NCBI GenBank assembly: GCA_025141835.1
Contig: CP081102.1
Coordinates: 2,914,001-2,978,000 of the forward strand
From: Rhodobacteraceae bacterium M385
Lineage (GTDB): Bacteria > Pseudomonadota > Alphaproteobacteria > Rhodobacterales > Rhodobacteraceae
Length of the DNA: 64,000 bases
Reading direction: 5' to 3'
In this document: in pieces, positions 1-8,624 of the stretch
Position numbering within the stretch: position 1 is the stretch's first letter
How the letters are laid out: each line of letters begins with the position of its first letter
The notes under the pieces: generated by a model
What the model was told of the DNA's origin: nothing
What the model saw: only the letters and a program-made list of their open reading frames with translations
Databases searched by the model: none
Position numbers and translations under genes: made by a program

Positions 1-1242
1 GACGACAAAGTCACATCCCGCAATGGCGTCGCGCACGGCGTCGGCCTCGGGCATGGTGACGGCGGGGTTGGTGTGGATGATCCACAGCGCCTTGATCCGC
101 CCCTCGCCCACGGCGCGGAACATGTCCACGGCCTTCAGGCCGGGGGCCTCGGGGATGTGGGGGGCTTGCCAGAAACGACGCACGGCCGCGCGGTGATCAG
201 GGTTTTCCAGATCAAGGTGGCAGGCAAGCATATTGGCCAGACCGCCGACCTCTCGCCCGCCCATGGCGTTGGGCTGGCCGGTGACAGAGAACGGCCCCAT
301 ACCGGGCTTGCCGATACGGCCCGTGGCGAGATGACAGTTCAGGATCGCGTTGACTTTGTCCGCGCCGCTGGAGGATTGGTTCACCCCTTGGCTGAAGATC
401 GTGACGACCTTTTTGGTGTTGATCCACAGGTTGTAGAACCGCGCCTGCTCCTCCGGGCCCAGGCCCGTCCTCGCCGCGTCATCGGCGCGCGCCGCTTGAA
501 GGGCGTCCTGCAAGCCATTGGTATCACGCAGATATTCCTCATCCAAGGCGCCGGCATCGTCGATGGCGCAGAGCAAGCCGTTGAACAGCGCCACATCGGC
601 GCCGGGGGCCACGGCCAGATGCATCTCGGCGCCGTCACAACTGGCGGTGCGGCGCGGGTCAATCACCACGATCCTTGCGCCAGACGCTTTGACACGCTGG
701 TACAGGACGGGATGGCACCACGCGAGGTTGGAGCCGACCAGCACCACCAAATCGGCCTCGTCCAGATCATCGTAGGTGCCGGGGACCGTGTCCGTGCCGA
801 AGGCGCGTTTGTGGCCCGCCACGGTGGAGGCCATGCAGAGCCTGGAGTTCGTGTCGATATTGGCCGAGCCAATGAACCCCTTCATCAGCTTGTTGGCGAC
901 GTAGTAATCCTCCGTCAACAACTGCCCCGACACGTAGAACGCCGCCGCGTCCGGCCCGTGTTTGGCAATCACATCCCTGAACGTGCCCGCCACCTTATCC
1001 AGCGCGGTGTCCCATGTGGCCTCAAGCCCGCCCACCATAGGCGTGTTCAACCGCCCGCCAAGCCCCACCGTGTCCCCAAGCGCCGTGCCCTTGGAACAGA
1101 GCTTGCCGCGGTTGGCGGGGTGGTCAGGGTCTCCGCGTACCGCCAGCCCTCCCGCCCCGTCGGGGCGCAGCAACACGCCGCACCCGACCCCGCAATAGGG
1201 GCAGGTCGATCGGACCTCAGGGGCGGCGCCCGCGCCGTCCAT
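1..1242 (-). CDS. nasA: Assimilatory nitrate reductase catalytic subunit, partial (3' end off the left edge)
   Basis: The frame is open from an ATG at 1242 to the left edge, so the first 414 codons are present and the C-terminus is missing. The N-terminus has the [4Fe-4S] motif C14-x2-C17-x3-C21 plus C49 (LCSKG). NSRLCMAS carries the presumed molybdenum-ligand Cys136, as in Nas/Nap-type bis-MGD enzymes. No signal peptide is visible, which fits the cytoplasmic assimilatory type reducing nitrate to nitrite. The start codon shares one base with the nirD stop (TGATG), so it is translationally linked to nirBD, which reduces the product to ammonium. The periplasmic Nap type is less likely because there is no Tat leader. 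Confidence 0.93.
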   Translation of the reverse strand, partial: MDGAGAAPEVRSTCPYCGVGCGVLLRPDGAGGLAVRGDPDHPANRGKLCSKGTALGDTVGLGGRLNTPMVGGLEATWDTALDKVAGTFRDVIAKHGPDAAAFYVSGQLLTEDYYVANKLMKGFIGSANIDTNSRLCMASTVAGHKRAFGTDTVPGTYDDLDEADLVVLVGSNLAWCHPVLYQRVKASGARIVVIDPRRTASCDGAEMHLAVAPGADVALFNGLLCAIDDAGALDEEYLRDTNGLQDALQAARADDAARTGLGPEEQARFYNLWINTKKVVTIFSQGVNQSSSGADKVNAILNCHLATGRIGKPGMGPFSVTGQPNAMGGREVGGLANMLACHLDLENPDHRAAVRRFWQAPHIPEAPGLKAVDMFRAVGEGRIKALWIIHTNPAVTMPEADAVRDAIAGCDFVV

Positions 1243-1571
1243 CACGCGGCACTCCGCGCTGCCAAGGCGCGTGCATCCACCAAGATGCGCCCCGCCTCGA
1301 CCCTCACGGGATAGGTGGCAATGCTGGCGTCCTCTCCTTGAGCCTCTCCGGTGTTCAGATCAAACACCCAATTGTGTAACGGACAGGTCACGGATTGGCC
1401 GTGAACAATCCCCTCCGACAACGGCCCCGCCTTGTGTGGGCAGGTGTCAGAGACGGCAAAGACCTCCTCCGGGCCGGTCCGAAAGACGGCGACGCAGCCC
1501 ATTGCTGTCTTCAACACCCTTGCGCCGCGTTCCGGCACGGCCTCCACGGCTCCGATATCTACCCAGCTCAT
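1242..1571 (-). CDS. nirD: Nitrite reductase small subunit, Rieske-like
   Basis: This 109-residue protein is the small subunit of assimilatory NAD(P)H nitrite reductase. It has a Rieske-type [2Fe-2S] motif: C44-P-H46 and C63-P-L-H66, with the usual spacing and all four ligands present. Its ATG overlaps the nirB stop (ATGA) and its stop overlaps the nasA start, so the three genes should be translated from one mRNA. Length matches the family. Confidence 0.95.
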   Translation of the reverse strand: MSWVDIGAVEAVPERGARVLKTAMGCVAVFRTGPEEVFAVSDTCPHKAGPLSEGIVHGQSVTCPLHNWVFDLNTGEAQGEDASIATYPVRVEAGRILVDARALAARSAA

Positions 1572-4012
1572 TCTGCGGCCTCCAATGTAAGATCGGCCAA
1601 AGGCTGATAGCGCTCGGCTTGATGTGTGGCATGCTCTGCCCAGGGGTCTTTGCGGTAGATGCTCTGGCTCAACTCGAACGCCACAATCAGGCGCGCTCGT
1701 TCAGCCGGATCGGCAATGCGATCCTGCACCCAATCCAACCCCACCTTGGCGATCCATTTGTAGGCGCGATCAAGGTATTTGGCGTTCTCTCGGTACAGCT
1801 GCACAAAGGCGATCGTGACATCCAGCGCCTCTTGTTCCGAGGCCACATCGCAAAGCTTTTCCGTCTCTTTCACGTCCATGCCCGCCGCGCCGCCGACGCT
1901 GACCTGATAGCCGCTGTCCACGCAGACAATACCCACGTCCTTGCAGGTGGCTTCCGCGCAGTTGCGCGGGCAACCCGACACGCCCAGCTTCACCTTATGG
2001 GGCGTCCACGACCCCCACAGCGCCTTTTCCAACTTGATGCCAAGCCCGGTGCTGTCTTGGGTGCCAAAGCGGCAATGGTCCGTGCCGACGCAGGTCTTCA
2101 CCGTGCGCAACCCCTTGGAATAGGCGTGGCCGCTGACCAGCCCCGCGCGGTTCAGATCCGACCAGATGCCGGGCAAATCCTCGCCCTTCACCCCCAGCAA
2201 ATCTATGCGCTGACCGCCTGTCACCTTCACCGTGGGGACGTTGTATTTATCGGCAGCATCGGCAATGGCGCGAAGTTCGCTTGGGTTGGTGATCCCGCCC
2301 CACATGCGTGGTACAACGCTAAACGTGCCATCCTTCTGGATGTTGGCGTGCTTGCGCTCGTTGATGAACCTGCTTTGCGGGTCGTCTTGGTAGTCCAACG
2401 GCCAATCGGCCAGCAGGTAGAAGTTGATCGCCGGACGGCAGACATGGCAGCCGTTGCGCGTTTTCCACCCTAATTCCTGCCACACTGCCTCTTGCGACTT
2501 CAGGGGCATCGTCTTGATTAACCGTCGCACATCTTCGTGGGTGTGGTCGGTGCAGCCGCACACGGGCTGCGCCGTGGGCAATTGGAAATCATCGCCCAAG
2601 GTGACTTGCAGCAGTTGTTCCACCAATCCCGTGCATGTCCCACACGACGCGCTGGCCTTGGTCGAGGCGCGAACCGCCCCCAAATCCCCTGCCCCGCCAG
2701 CGATTGCCTCTACGATTGTGCCTTTGCAAACGCCGTTGCAGCCACAGATTTCCGCATCAAGCGGCAAGGCTGCAACGGCTGAGAGCGGGTCCGAGGTATC
2801 GCCCCCCTGATAGGCTGGCCCAAAGATCAAGGTTTCCCGCATCTCGTCGATGTCGGTCCCGTCCTTGATCATCTGGAAGAACCAATTGCCATCGGCGGTA
2901 TCGCCATACATGACGGCCCCGACCAGCTTGTTGCCCTCGATCACAAGGCGTTTGTAGATGCCACGTGCGGGGTCCCGCAGCACGATATCCTCGCGCCCTT
3001 CGCCATCGGCAAAATCGCCCGCGCTGAACAGGTCGCAACCCGTGACTTTCAACTTCGTGGACAGGGATTTCTGCACAAAACGCGCCTCTTGCCCCAGAAG
3101 CGATCGGGCCAACACTTTGGCTTGGTCGTAGAGCGGCGCCACAAGGCCGAAGATCGCGCCGTCGTGCTCCACACATTCGCCCACCGCACAGATATCCGCG
3201 TCCGAGGTGCCCATCTGGTCATCCACATGAATGCCCCGGCCCACGGCCAATCCCGCCTCTTTCGCCAATGCGACCGACGGGCGAATGCCCACAGCCATGA
3301 CCAACAGATCACAGGGCAATTCGGTGCCGTCATCCAGCATCAACGCCTTCACATGGCCGTTTTCGCCGGTGATTTCCTTCGAGTTCGCTTGCAGGCAAAT
3401 CGTAATGCCCTTGTCTTCCAATGACTTGCGCAGAAGGTAGCCTGCGGCCTCGTCCAGCTGCCGCTCCATCAGGTGGCCCATGATGTGAACGACGGTAACC
3501 TCAACACCGCGCGCGGCCATGCCGGCGGCAGCTTCAAGGCCCAACAATCCGCCGCCAATCACGACACATTTTTGACCGGCTTGCAGGCCCATCATCCGTT
3601 CCGTGTCTTCCAGATCGCGGTAGGCAATGACGCCGTCCAGATCATGGCCCGGCAGTGGGATCATGAAGGGGTCCGACCCGGTGCCGAAGATCAGTTTGTC
3701 ATAGGAGACGTGGCCATTTTCGCCCACGACGACTTTGGCGTCGCGGTCGATCTCCAGCACGCGTTCGCCGAAGCGGCAGGTGATATCGCGGTCGGCGTAC
3801 CATGCCTCGTCATGGGTGACGATATCGGTGTAGGCCTGATCGCCCGACAGGACCGGGGACAGCATGATGCGGTTGTAATTGCCGCGCGGCTCTGCATTGA
3901 ACAGGGTGATGTCAAAGGCATCAGGGGCAGCGTCGGTCAGGTGCTCCAGCACCCGCCCCGAGGCCATGCCCGCCCCAATCACAACGAGTTTTTGCTTGCT
4001 CATATCACTCAC
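1568..4012 (-). CDS. nirB: NAD(P)H nitrite reductase large subunit
   Basis: This 814-residue cytoplasmic enzyme reduces nitrite to ammonium with six electrons. Order of domains: FAD/NAD(P)H oxidoreductase with GAGMASG near residue 13 and a second GGGLLG near 153; BFD-like [2Fe-2S] domain with Cys423/425/429 and C457-x2-C460; nitrite/sulfite reductase half-domains; and the siroheme-[4Fe-4S] ligands Cys641, Cys647, Cys681 and Cys685 (TCVGTDHC, GCPRNC). It is full length for NirB. It overlaps the ATPase gene upstream and nirD downstream by 4 bp each, consistent with one nitrate-inducible operon. Confidence 0.96.
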   Translation of the reverse strand: MSDMSKQKLVVIGAGMASGRVLEHLTDAAPDAFDITLFNAEPRGNYNRIMLSPVLSGDQAYTDIVTHDEAWYADRDITCRFGERVLEIDRDAKVVVGENGHVSYDKLIFGTGSDPFMIPLPGHDLDGVIAYRDLEDTERMMGLQAGQKCVVIGGGLLGLEAAAGMAARGVEVTVVHIMGHLMERQLDEAAGYLLRKSLEDKGITICLQANSKEITGENGHVKALMLDDGTELPCDLLVMAVGIRPSVALAKEAGLAVGRGIHVDDQMGTSDADICAVGECVEHDGAIFGLVAPLYDQAKVLARSLLGQEARFVQKSLSTKLKVTGCDLFSAGDFADGEGREDIVLRDPARGIYKRLVIEGNKLVGAVMYGDTADGNWFFQMIKDGTDIDEMRETLIFGPAYQGGDTSDPLSAVAALPLDAEICGCNGVCKGTIVEAIAGGAGDLGAVRASTKASASCGTCTGLVEQLLQVTLGDDFQLPTAQPVCGCTDHTHEDVRRLIKTMPLKSQEAVWQELGWKTRNGCHVCRPAINFYLLADWPLDYQDDPQSRFINERKHANIQKDGTFSVVPRMWGGITNPSELRAIADAADKYNVPTVKVTGGQRIDLLGVKGEDLPGIWSDLNRAGLVSGHAYSKGLRTVKTCVGTDHCRFGTQDSTGLGIKLEKALWGSWTPHKVKLGVSGCPRNCAEATCKDVGIVCVDSGYQVSVGGAAGMDVKETEKLCDVASEQEALDVTIAFVQLYRENAKYLDRAYKWIAKVGLDWVQDRIADPAERARLIVAFELSQSIYRKDPWAEHATHQAERYQPLADLTLEAAE

Positions 4013-5718
4013 TCCGCTGCGACAGCCTTGGGCGGTGTCGCCCCGGCCTTTGGTGTTGGTGTTGGTGTTGGTGTTGGTTTCGTTTTCGGTTTCGCGCCGT
4101 GCTCGTACTCCTCAAGGAAATCGAGCACATCTTGGCGGTAGTCGTAGTAATCAGGATGCTCCAACAGCGCCTTGCGCGTGCGAGGTCGAGGCAGATTCAC
4201 GTCCGTGATTTTGCCGATGGTGGCTTGTGGGCCGTTGGTCATCATCACGACGCGGTCGGCCAGCAGGATGGCCTCGTCCACATCATGGGTGACGCAGATC
4301 GCGGTGACTTTGGTGCGCGACCACACCTCCATCAGCACCTCTTGCAACTCCCACCGGGTCAGGCTGTCGAGCATCCCGAAGGGCTCGTCCAACAGCAGCA
4401 GTTTGGGGGAAAGCGCAAAGGCGCGGGCGATGCCGACCCGTTGCTTCATGCCGTTCGACAGGTCCGCGGCCGATCTATCCATCGAGTCCGCCAGACCGAC
4501 CCGCTCAAGATAATATTCCACCACGTCTTGGCGTTCCTCGCGCGACGCGTTGGGATAGACCTTATCCACCCCGATGGCGCAGTTTTCCCGCGCCGTGAGC
4601 CATGGGAACAGCGACGGCGACTGAAACACCACCGCGCGCTCCGGGTCCGCCCCTTCCACCGCGCGGCCGTCCAGCTTGATCGCGCCCTTGGATATCTCGT
4701 TCAGCCCCGCCACCATGGTCAACGCCGTGGATTTTCCGCATCCCGAATGGCCGATCAGCGAGATGAACTCTCCCTTGCGCAGCTTCAGATCGAAGTCCTC
4801 CACCACCGTCAGCGGCCCCTTGGGCGTCGGGTAAATCTTGTGCACCTTGGAGAACTCCAGATACCGTTCCTCCAGCGCCGATTGCGCGGCGTTAGCAACG
4901 GCCGAGGGCACTTGGTGGATCGGCGTCACATCGGGCAACTGCCTTGCCCCCTCCACCTTCGCCTCAATCCCCACGTCCATCAGGTACTTCGTAACCTCCG
5001 CCCGCAGCCGGATAAATTCGGCGTCGGTGTTCATCGCCACCCGGTCTCTGGGCCGCGGGATTTTCACCTCAAACGCCTCTGCCAAGGTGCCGTCCGGGTT
5101 CAGCGGAATAATCCGATCCGCCAGCAAAATTGCCTCGTCCACGTCATTGGTAATCAGCACGCAGGTTTTCTGGTTGGCCTCCCAGATCCGCTCGATCTCT
5201 TCGGCCAAATTCGCCCGCGTCAGCGCGTCCAACGCGCTTAGCGGCTCGTCCAGCAGCAACATCTCAGGGTCCATCGCCAGCGCCCGCGCCACGTTAACCC
5301 TTTGCCGCATCCCCCCCGACAGCTCCGCCGGACGCCGCCCGATGGCGGGCGACAGCCCCACCATATCGACGTATGTCGCGACCTTTTCTGCCCGCTCGGC
5401 CTTGGGCAGATCGCCGAACATCGTGTCCACGGCCAGCCCTACATTTCCTCCCACCGTTAACCACGGCATCAACGAGTAATTCTGGAAAATCACCCCCCTT
5501 TCCGGACCCGGCTCCAGCACCGGTTTGCCCTTGAAAGTCACCTCTCCCCCGGTAGGCGTCTCCAGCCCCGCCATCAGGTTAATCAGCGTGGTTTTCCCGG
5601 TCCCCGAGAAACCCAGAAGGACAAGGAATTCACCCTCCTTGATCTCTAGGTTGATGTCACTCAGCACCGGCGTTTCGCCGTAGCTCTTGGACACATCTTT
5701 AAGGTTCATGAATGACAT
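4009..5718 (-). CDS. Nitrate ABC transporter ATPase, two ATPase domains in one chain (NrtC/NrtD type)
   Basis: 569 residues with two ABC domains in tandem. Domain 1: Walker A GFSGTGKTT at 36-44, signature LSGGMRQR at 133, Walker B LLLDEP at 154, and Asn191 where the H-loop His is expected (TNDVDEA). Domain 2: Walker A GHSGCGKST at 323, signature LSNGM at 420, Walker B at 442, normal H-loop His478. It therefore combines the roles of cyanobacterial NrtC and NrtD, but without the solute-binding-like C-terminal domain of NrtC. The C-terminus ends in a Thr-Pro repeat. The stop overlaps the nirB start by 4 bp; it probably energises NrtB for nitrate/nitrite import. Confidence 0.92.
   Translation of the reverse strand: MSFMNLKDVSKSYGETPVLSDINLEIKEGEFLVLLGFSGTGKTTLINLMAGLETPTGGEVTFKGKPVLEPGPERGVIFQNYSLMPWLTVGGNVGLAVDTMFGDLPKAERAEKVATYVDMVGLSPAIGRRPAELSGGMRQRVNVARALAMDPEMLLLDEPLSALDALTRANLAEEIERIWEANQKTCVLITNDVDEAILLADRIIPLNPDGTLAEAFEVKIPRPRDRVAMNTDAEFIRLRAEVTKYLMDVGIEAKVEGARQLPDVTPIHQVPSAVANAAQSALEERYLEFSKVHKIYPTPKGPLTVVEDFDLKLRKGEFISLIGHSGCGKSTALTMVAGLNEISKGAIKLDGRAVEGADPERAVVFQSPSLFPWLTARENCAIGVDKVYPNASREERQDVVEYYLERVGLADSMDRSAADLSNGMKQRVGIARAFALSPKLLLLDEPFGMLDSLTRWELQEVLMEVWSRTKVTAICVTHDVDEAILLADRVVMMTNGPQATIGKITDVNLPRPRTRKALLEHPDYYDYRQDVLDFLEEYEHGAKPKTKPTPTPTPTPKAGATPPKAVAAE
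4050..4079 (-). repeat. Hexanucleotide tandem repeat coding a Thr-Pro tail
   Basis: About 4.5 copies of the 6-bp unit TTGGTG (plus strand) lie near the 3' end of the double-ATPase gene and encode alternating Thr-Pro. Six-base units keep the frame, so copy-number change would only lengthen or shorten the disordered tail. Confidence 0.8.
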
Positions 5719-5728
5719 GTCGCGGCCC

Positions 5729-6799
5729 TCAGCGGTTGTTTGTGAAGGTGAAAAGCGACTGGATCGTGAACATCAGCCGGTCCAGCAGGAAACCAATGAT
5801 GCCGATGGTCAGCACCGCCACCATGATCTTGGCCAACGATTGAGACGAGCCGTTCTGAAACTCGTCCCACACGAATTTGCCAAGGCCGGGGTTCTGCGCC
5901 AGCATCTCGGCGGCGATCAGCACCATCCAGCCAACACCAAGGCTCAACCGCAGTCCGGTAAAGATCAGCGGCAAGGCAGAGGGCAGCACCAGCTTCTGGA
6001 TTTTCGTCCAGGTGCCCATTTTCAGAACCTTGGAGACGTTAACCAAATCTTTGTCGATGCTCGCCACACCCAGCGCGGTGTTAATCAACGTGGGCCACAG
6101 CGAACACAGCGTCACCGTGATGGCGGACACCATGAAGGATTTCTCGAACAAGCCGTCATCGGCGGCCAGCGCCGAAACAACGATAGACACGATCGGCAAC
6201 CAGGCCAGCGGGCTGACCGGTTTAAATATCTGGATGATCGGGTTGATCGCCGCATTGGCGGTGGGCGACAGGCCCGCCGCAATCCCCAAGGGCACGGCCA
6301 CGGCGGTGGCGATCAGGAAGCCGAAAAAGACGGTTTTAATCGAGGTCCAGATTTGCTGGTAATACGTCGGCGCGCCGGTGAAATCGCGGATCGGCCGGGC
6401 CTCTTCGCCATTGGCGATACGCTCTTCGTTGCGGACCTCTTGGCGCTCGTAGAACTCGGCGGCGCGCTCTCGGGTGCGGATCGCATCGTCGTTCAGGTTG
6501 CCCACCTGCTCCCACACCTGCGCCGGGCCGGGGATCGCGCCCAGCGATGTCTGAACGGTCGGCGCAAGGGTCGCCCACAGCATCAAGAACGCGGCAATCG
6601 CCAGCAGGGGCACCCCCAGCAGTCGCCAGATTTCGCCGCCTTGGGCACGGGGGTTGTCGCCCGCCGCTATCCGCAGCATCGGCGTAAGCCAAGCAAGGCC
6701 AAGCACACGAAACCAGGCGTCGGCCTTGTTGATCGCGGTAAAGCGGCGCTCGCGGCGGGCCTCGCGGTCTGCGTCAAAATTTGGGTCTATCGTCGTCAT
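5729..6799 (-). CDS. nrtB: Nitrate ABC transporter permease
   Basis: This 356-residue inner-membrane protein has the binding-protein-dependent permease fold. An N-terminal transmembrane segment is at about residues 77-95 and the transporter core spans about 165-350. The EAA-type loop to the ATPase is around residues 233-255. The N-terminal 60 residues before the first membrane span are cytoplasmic and charged. It lies 10 bp before the ATPase gene and downstream of nrtA in the transcript, the standard NrtA-B-C/D order. Confidence 0.9.
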   Translation of the reverse strand: MTTIDPNFDADREARRERRFTAINKADAWFRVLGLAWLTPMLRIAAGDNPRAQGGEIWRLLGVPLLAIAAFLMLWATLAPTVQTSLGAIPGPAQVWEQVGNLNDDAIRTRERAAEFYERQEVRNEERIANGEEARPIRDFTGAPTYYQQIWTSIKTVFFGFLIATAVAVPLGIAAGLSPTANAAINPIIQIFKPVSPLAWLPIVSIVVSALAADDGLFEKSFMVSAITVTLCSLWPTLINTALGVASIDKDLVNVSKVLKMGTWTKIQKLVLPSALPLIFTGLRLSLGVGWMVLIAAEMLAQNPGLGKFVWDEFQNGSSQSLAKIMVAVLTIGIIGFLLDRLMFTIQSLFTFTNNR

Positions 6800-6963
6800 G
6801 TCAGCGGCTCCTCTGCGGTGCAGCGCGGGGGGATCACGGGTTCAATCAAGGCAGCGCGGGCGGGGGCTGTGTGTACGGGGTGTGTACGCCCCGGTGTACG
6901 CCCTGTGCGCCGCCCAAAAATTAGGCGTCCACTGCGGGCACACCTTCGCACCCGCAGCATTTG

Positions 6964-6984
6964 GTAGACCGGGCCTAGGCCCGG
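6964..6984. repeat. Palindromic intergenic element (GTAGACC-GGGCC-T/A-GGCCCGG)
   Basis: The perfect 16-bp palindrome CCGGGCCTAGGCCCGG occupies 6969-6984 and is preceded by GTAGACC. It sits just after the nrtA stop, in the nrtA-nrtB gap. The same GTAGACCGGGCC...GGCCCGG sequence occurs twice, head to head, at 35744-35797. It is probably a dispersed REP-like element that caps the nrtA 3' end. Confidence 0.7.
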
Positions 6985-6992
6985 GGGCGCGC

Positions 6993-8351
6993 TCAGCCGC
7001 CGGTGACGACACCATCAACGACCACTTCGTCACCGGTCAGACCGATTTCCAAAGCGTCGATGTAGGCGTTTGGATAGCGGCCATCGTAGTCCACGCCGCC
7101 CATCATTTCGGTCTCGACCGGGCGGAAACCATCGGTGTCCCAAGGGAAGTCTTCTTCCGCCGCCAAACCGTCATCCACCAACGACCGTGCGGCCTCTAGG
7201 TAGATGTCGGGGCGGTAAACTTGGGCGGCGACCTCGTGATACCATTCGTCCGACATCTGCTCGGGGATTTGGCCCCAACGGCGCATCTGCGTCAGATACC
7301 AGACGGCATCAGAGTAGAACGGATAGGTCGCGTAGTAGCGGAAGAAGACGTTGAAATCGGGCTCCTCGCGCACGTCGCCGGGCTCGAATTCGAAGGTGCC
7401 GGTCATGGAGGCGGCAATGACTTCTTCGTCCGCGCCCACGTATTCAGGATAGGACAGGATCGACACGGCCTCCTCACGGTTGGCGTTGTCGTTTTCGTCC
7501 AACCACATGCCCGCACGGATCAGCGCGCGCACGATCGCTTGGGTGGTATTGGGGTTCTGCTCGGCGAATTCTTCGGTGATCCCGAAGACCTTTTCGGGGT
7601 TGTTGGGCCAAAGCTGATAATCGGTGACCACGGGCACGCCGATGCCACGCTGAACCGCCTGTTGGTTCCAAGGCTCGCCCACGGCGTAGCCAAAGATCGT
7701 GCCGGCCTCCAGCGTGGCGGGCATCTGGGGCGGCGGCGTGACGGACAGGAAAACATCGGCGTCAATCGTGCCGGTGATGTCCTCGGGGCTATAAAAACCT
7801 GGGTTCAAGCCGCCTGCGGCCAGCCAGAAACGGATTTCATAATTGTGGGTGGAGACAGGGAAAACCATGCCCATGTCAAAGCGCGTGCCTTCTTCGCGGT
7901 ATTGCTCCACGACAGGGGCAAGGGCCGACGCCGAGATCGGGTGAACCGGGCGGCCATCGTCCATGGAGGGGATATGAGGCCGCATGAGTTCCCAAACGTC
8001 GTTGGAAACCGTGATGCCGTTGCCGTTCAGGTCCATCGAGAATGGCGTGATGATATTGGCCTGAGTGCCATAGCCGATGGTGGCGGCAATGGGTTGGCCC
8101 GCAAGCATGTGGGCCCCGTCAAGCGTGCCGTCGATGACCCCATCCAGCAGGACGCGCCAATTGGCTTGGGCCTCCAGGGTGACGAACAGGCCCTCATCCT
8201 CGAAGAAGCCCATCTCATAGGCAATGGCGAGGGGCGCCATGTCGGTCAGTTTGATGAAGCCGAAGGTCAGTTCATCAATTTCAAGGTCCTGCGCGGCCAA
8301 GGGGCCGGCAAGGGCGGTGGTGGTGGCAAGGGCAGCGATTATCCGGTTCAT
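6993..8351 (-). CDS. nrtA: Nitrate ABC transporter substrate-binding protein
   Basis: This 452-residue periplasmic nitrate-binding protein belongs to the NrtA/CmpA family. It has a signal peptide (MNRIIAALATTTALAGPLAAQ) followed by the family start FGFIKLTDMAPLAIAYEMG. I chose the ATG at 8351, which has AGGA about 10 bases upstream, over a TTG three codons earlier. It is the first structural gene after a leader with a terminator, so its expression is probably set by NasT antitermination. A 190-bp gap with a palindrome separates it from nrtB, which could let NrtA be made in excess. Confidence 0.94.
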   Translation of the reverse strand: MNRIIAALATTTALAGPLAAQDLEIDELTFGFIKLTDMAPLAIAYEMGFFEDEGLFVTLEAQANWRVLLDGVIDGTLDGAHMLAGQPIAATIGYGTQANIITPFSMDLNGNGITVSNDVWELMRPHIPSMDDGRPVHPISASALAPVVEQYREEGTRFDMGMVFPVSTHNYEIRFWLAAGGLNPGFYSPEDITGTIDADVFLSVTPPPQMPATLEAGTIFGYAVGEPWNQQAVQRGIGVPVVTDYQLWPNNPEKVFGITEEFAEQNPNTTQAIVRALIRAGMWLDENDNANREEAVSILSYPEYVGADEEVIAASMTGTFEFEPGDVREEPDFNVFFRYYATYPFYSDAVWYLTQMRRWGQIPEQMSDEWYHEVAAQVYRPDIYLEAARSLVDDGLAAEEDFPWDTDGFRPVETEMMGGVDYDGRYPNAYIDALEIGLTGDEVVVDGVVTGG

Positions 8352-8374
8352 CTGGATCAATCCTATGGCTGGGT

Positions 8375-8397
8375 GCCAAGGGGCGATTGCCCTTGGC
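8375..8397 (-). other. Stem-loop between leader terminator and nrtA ribosome site
   Basis: A perfect 8-bp stem, GCCAAGGG/CCCTTGGC, encloses a 7-nt loop. It lies downstream of the leader terminator and 24 bases before the nrtA ATG, so it would be the 5' structure of read-through mRNA. Its role is unknown; mRNA protection is one option. Confidence 0.6.
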
Positions 8398-8399
8398 GG

Positions 8400-8453
8400 A
8401 AAAACAAAAAGCCGCCGAAAGTGTCGCAGGAGGAGGCGACACGATCAGCGGCT
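8400..8453 (-). terminator. Intrinsic terminator in the nrtA leader (attenuator)
   Basis: In the minus-strand transcript an inner stem GTGTCGC/GCGACAC and outer stem GCCGC/GCGGC are followed directly by TTTTTGTTTTT. The terminator sits between nasS and nrtA, 50 bases before the coding start. As drawn it would stop most transcripts before nrtA unless an antiterminator acts; the linked NasT is the obvious candidate. Confidence 0.85.
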
Positions 8454-8464
8454 TTGCTACGCAA

Positions 8465-8508
8465 TCCCGGACTTCGGGAAATTCGGGCCGGAGACGCCAT
8501 TGCCTCCG
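8465..8508 (-). promoter_or_regulatory. Candidate ANTAR (NasT) RNA-binding hairpin pair
   Basis: Two stem-loops stand close together just upstream of the leader terminator. The first (8489-8508) has a 7-bp stem CGGAGGC/GTCTCCG, one wobble pair included, and the hexaloop AATGGC. This has A at position 1 and G at position 4, the residues known to be conserved in ANTAR target loops. The second (8465-8479) has a stem TCCCG/CGGGA with a five-base loop AAGTC, so it departs from the six-base consensus. They are 9 nt apart. The role as a NasT site is inferred from position and this loop. Confidence 0.6.
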
Positions 8509-8526
8509 TGCAGGTTCAAGGGAGCA

Positions 8527-8547
8527 CTTGAGTCCGATTCACTCAAG
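8527..8547 (-). other. Additional leader hairpin
   Basis: A perfect 7-bp stem CTTGAGT/ACTCAAG with loop GAATCGG (transcript sense) precedes the candidate ANTAR pair. It may be part of the regulatory leader. The loop is seven bases, so it is not a canonical ANTAR loop. Confidence 0.5.
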
Positions 8548-8624
8548 GTGAAAGGAACAGAGGCCGGGAAGAAATTGCTGCACCGCCGCATTCGGCGCTC
8601 TTGCGGCCTATATTTTAGGCATCC

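Noticed and set aside
73..1314. Long plus-strand frame opposite nasA
   Set aside because: It is an antisense shadow of a GC-rich gene; the minus-strand frame has clear nitrate reductase motifs.
4099..5241. Long plus-strand frame opposite the double ATPase gene
   Set aside because: Antisense shadow; no recognisable motif, while the other strand has two complete ABC domains.
7221..8531. Plus-strand frame of 436 codons over nrtA and its leader
   Set aside because: Antisense shadow that runs into the terminator and leader structures.
8352..8624. Sigma-54 (-24/-12) promoter in the nrtA leader
   Set aside because: I looked for TGGCAC-N5-TTGC and found no convincing match on either strand.
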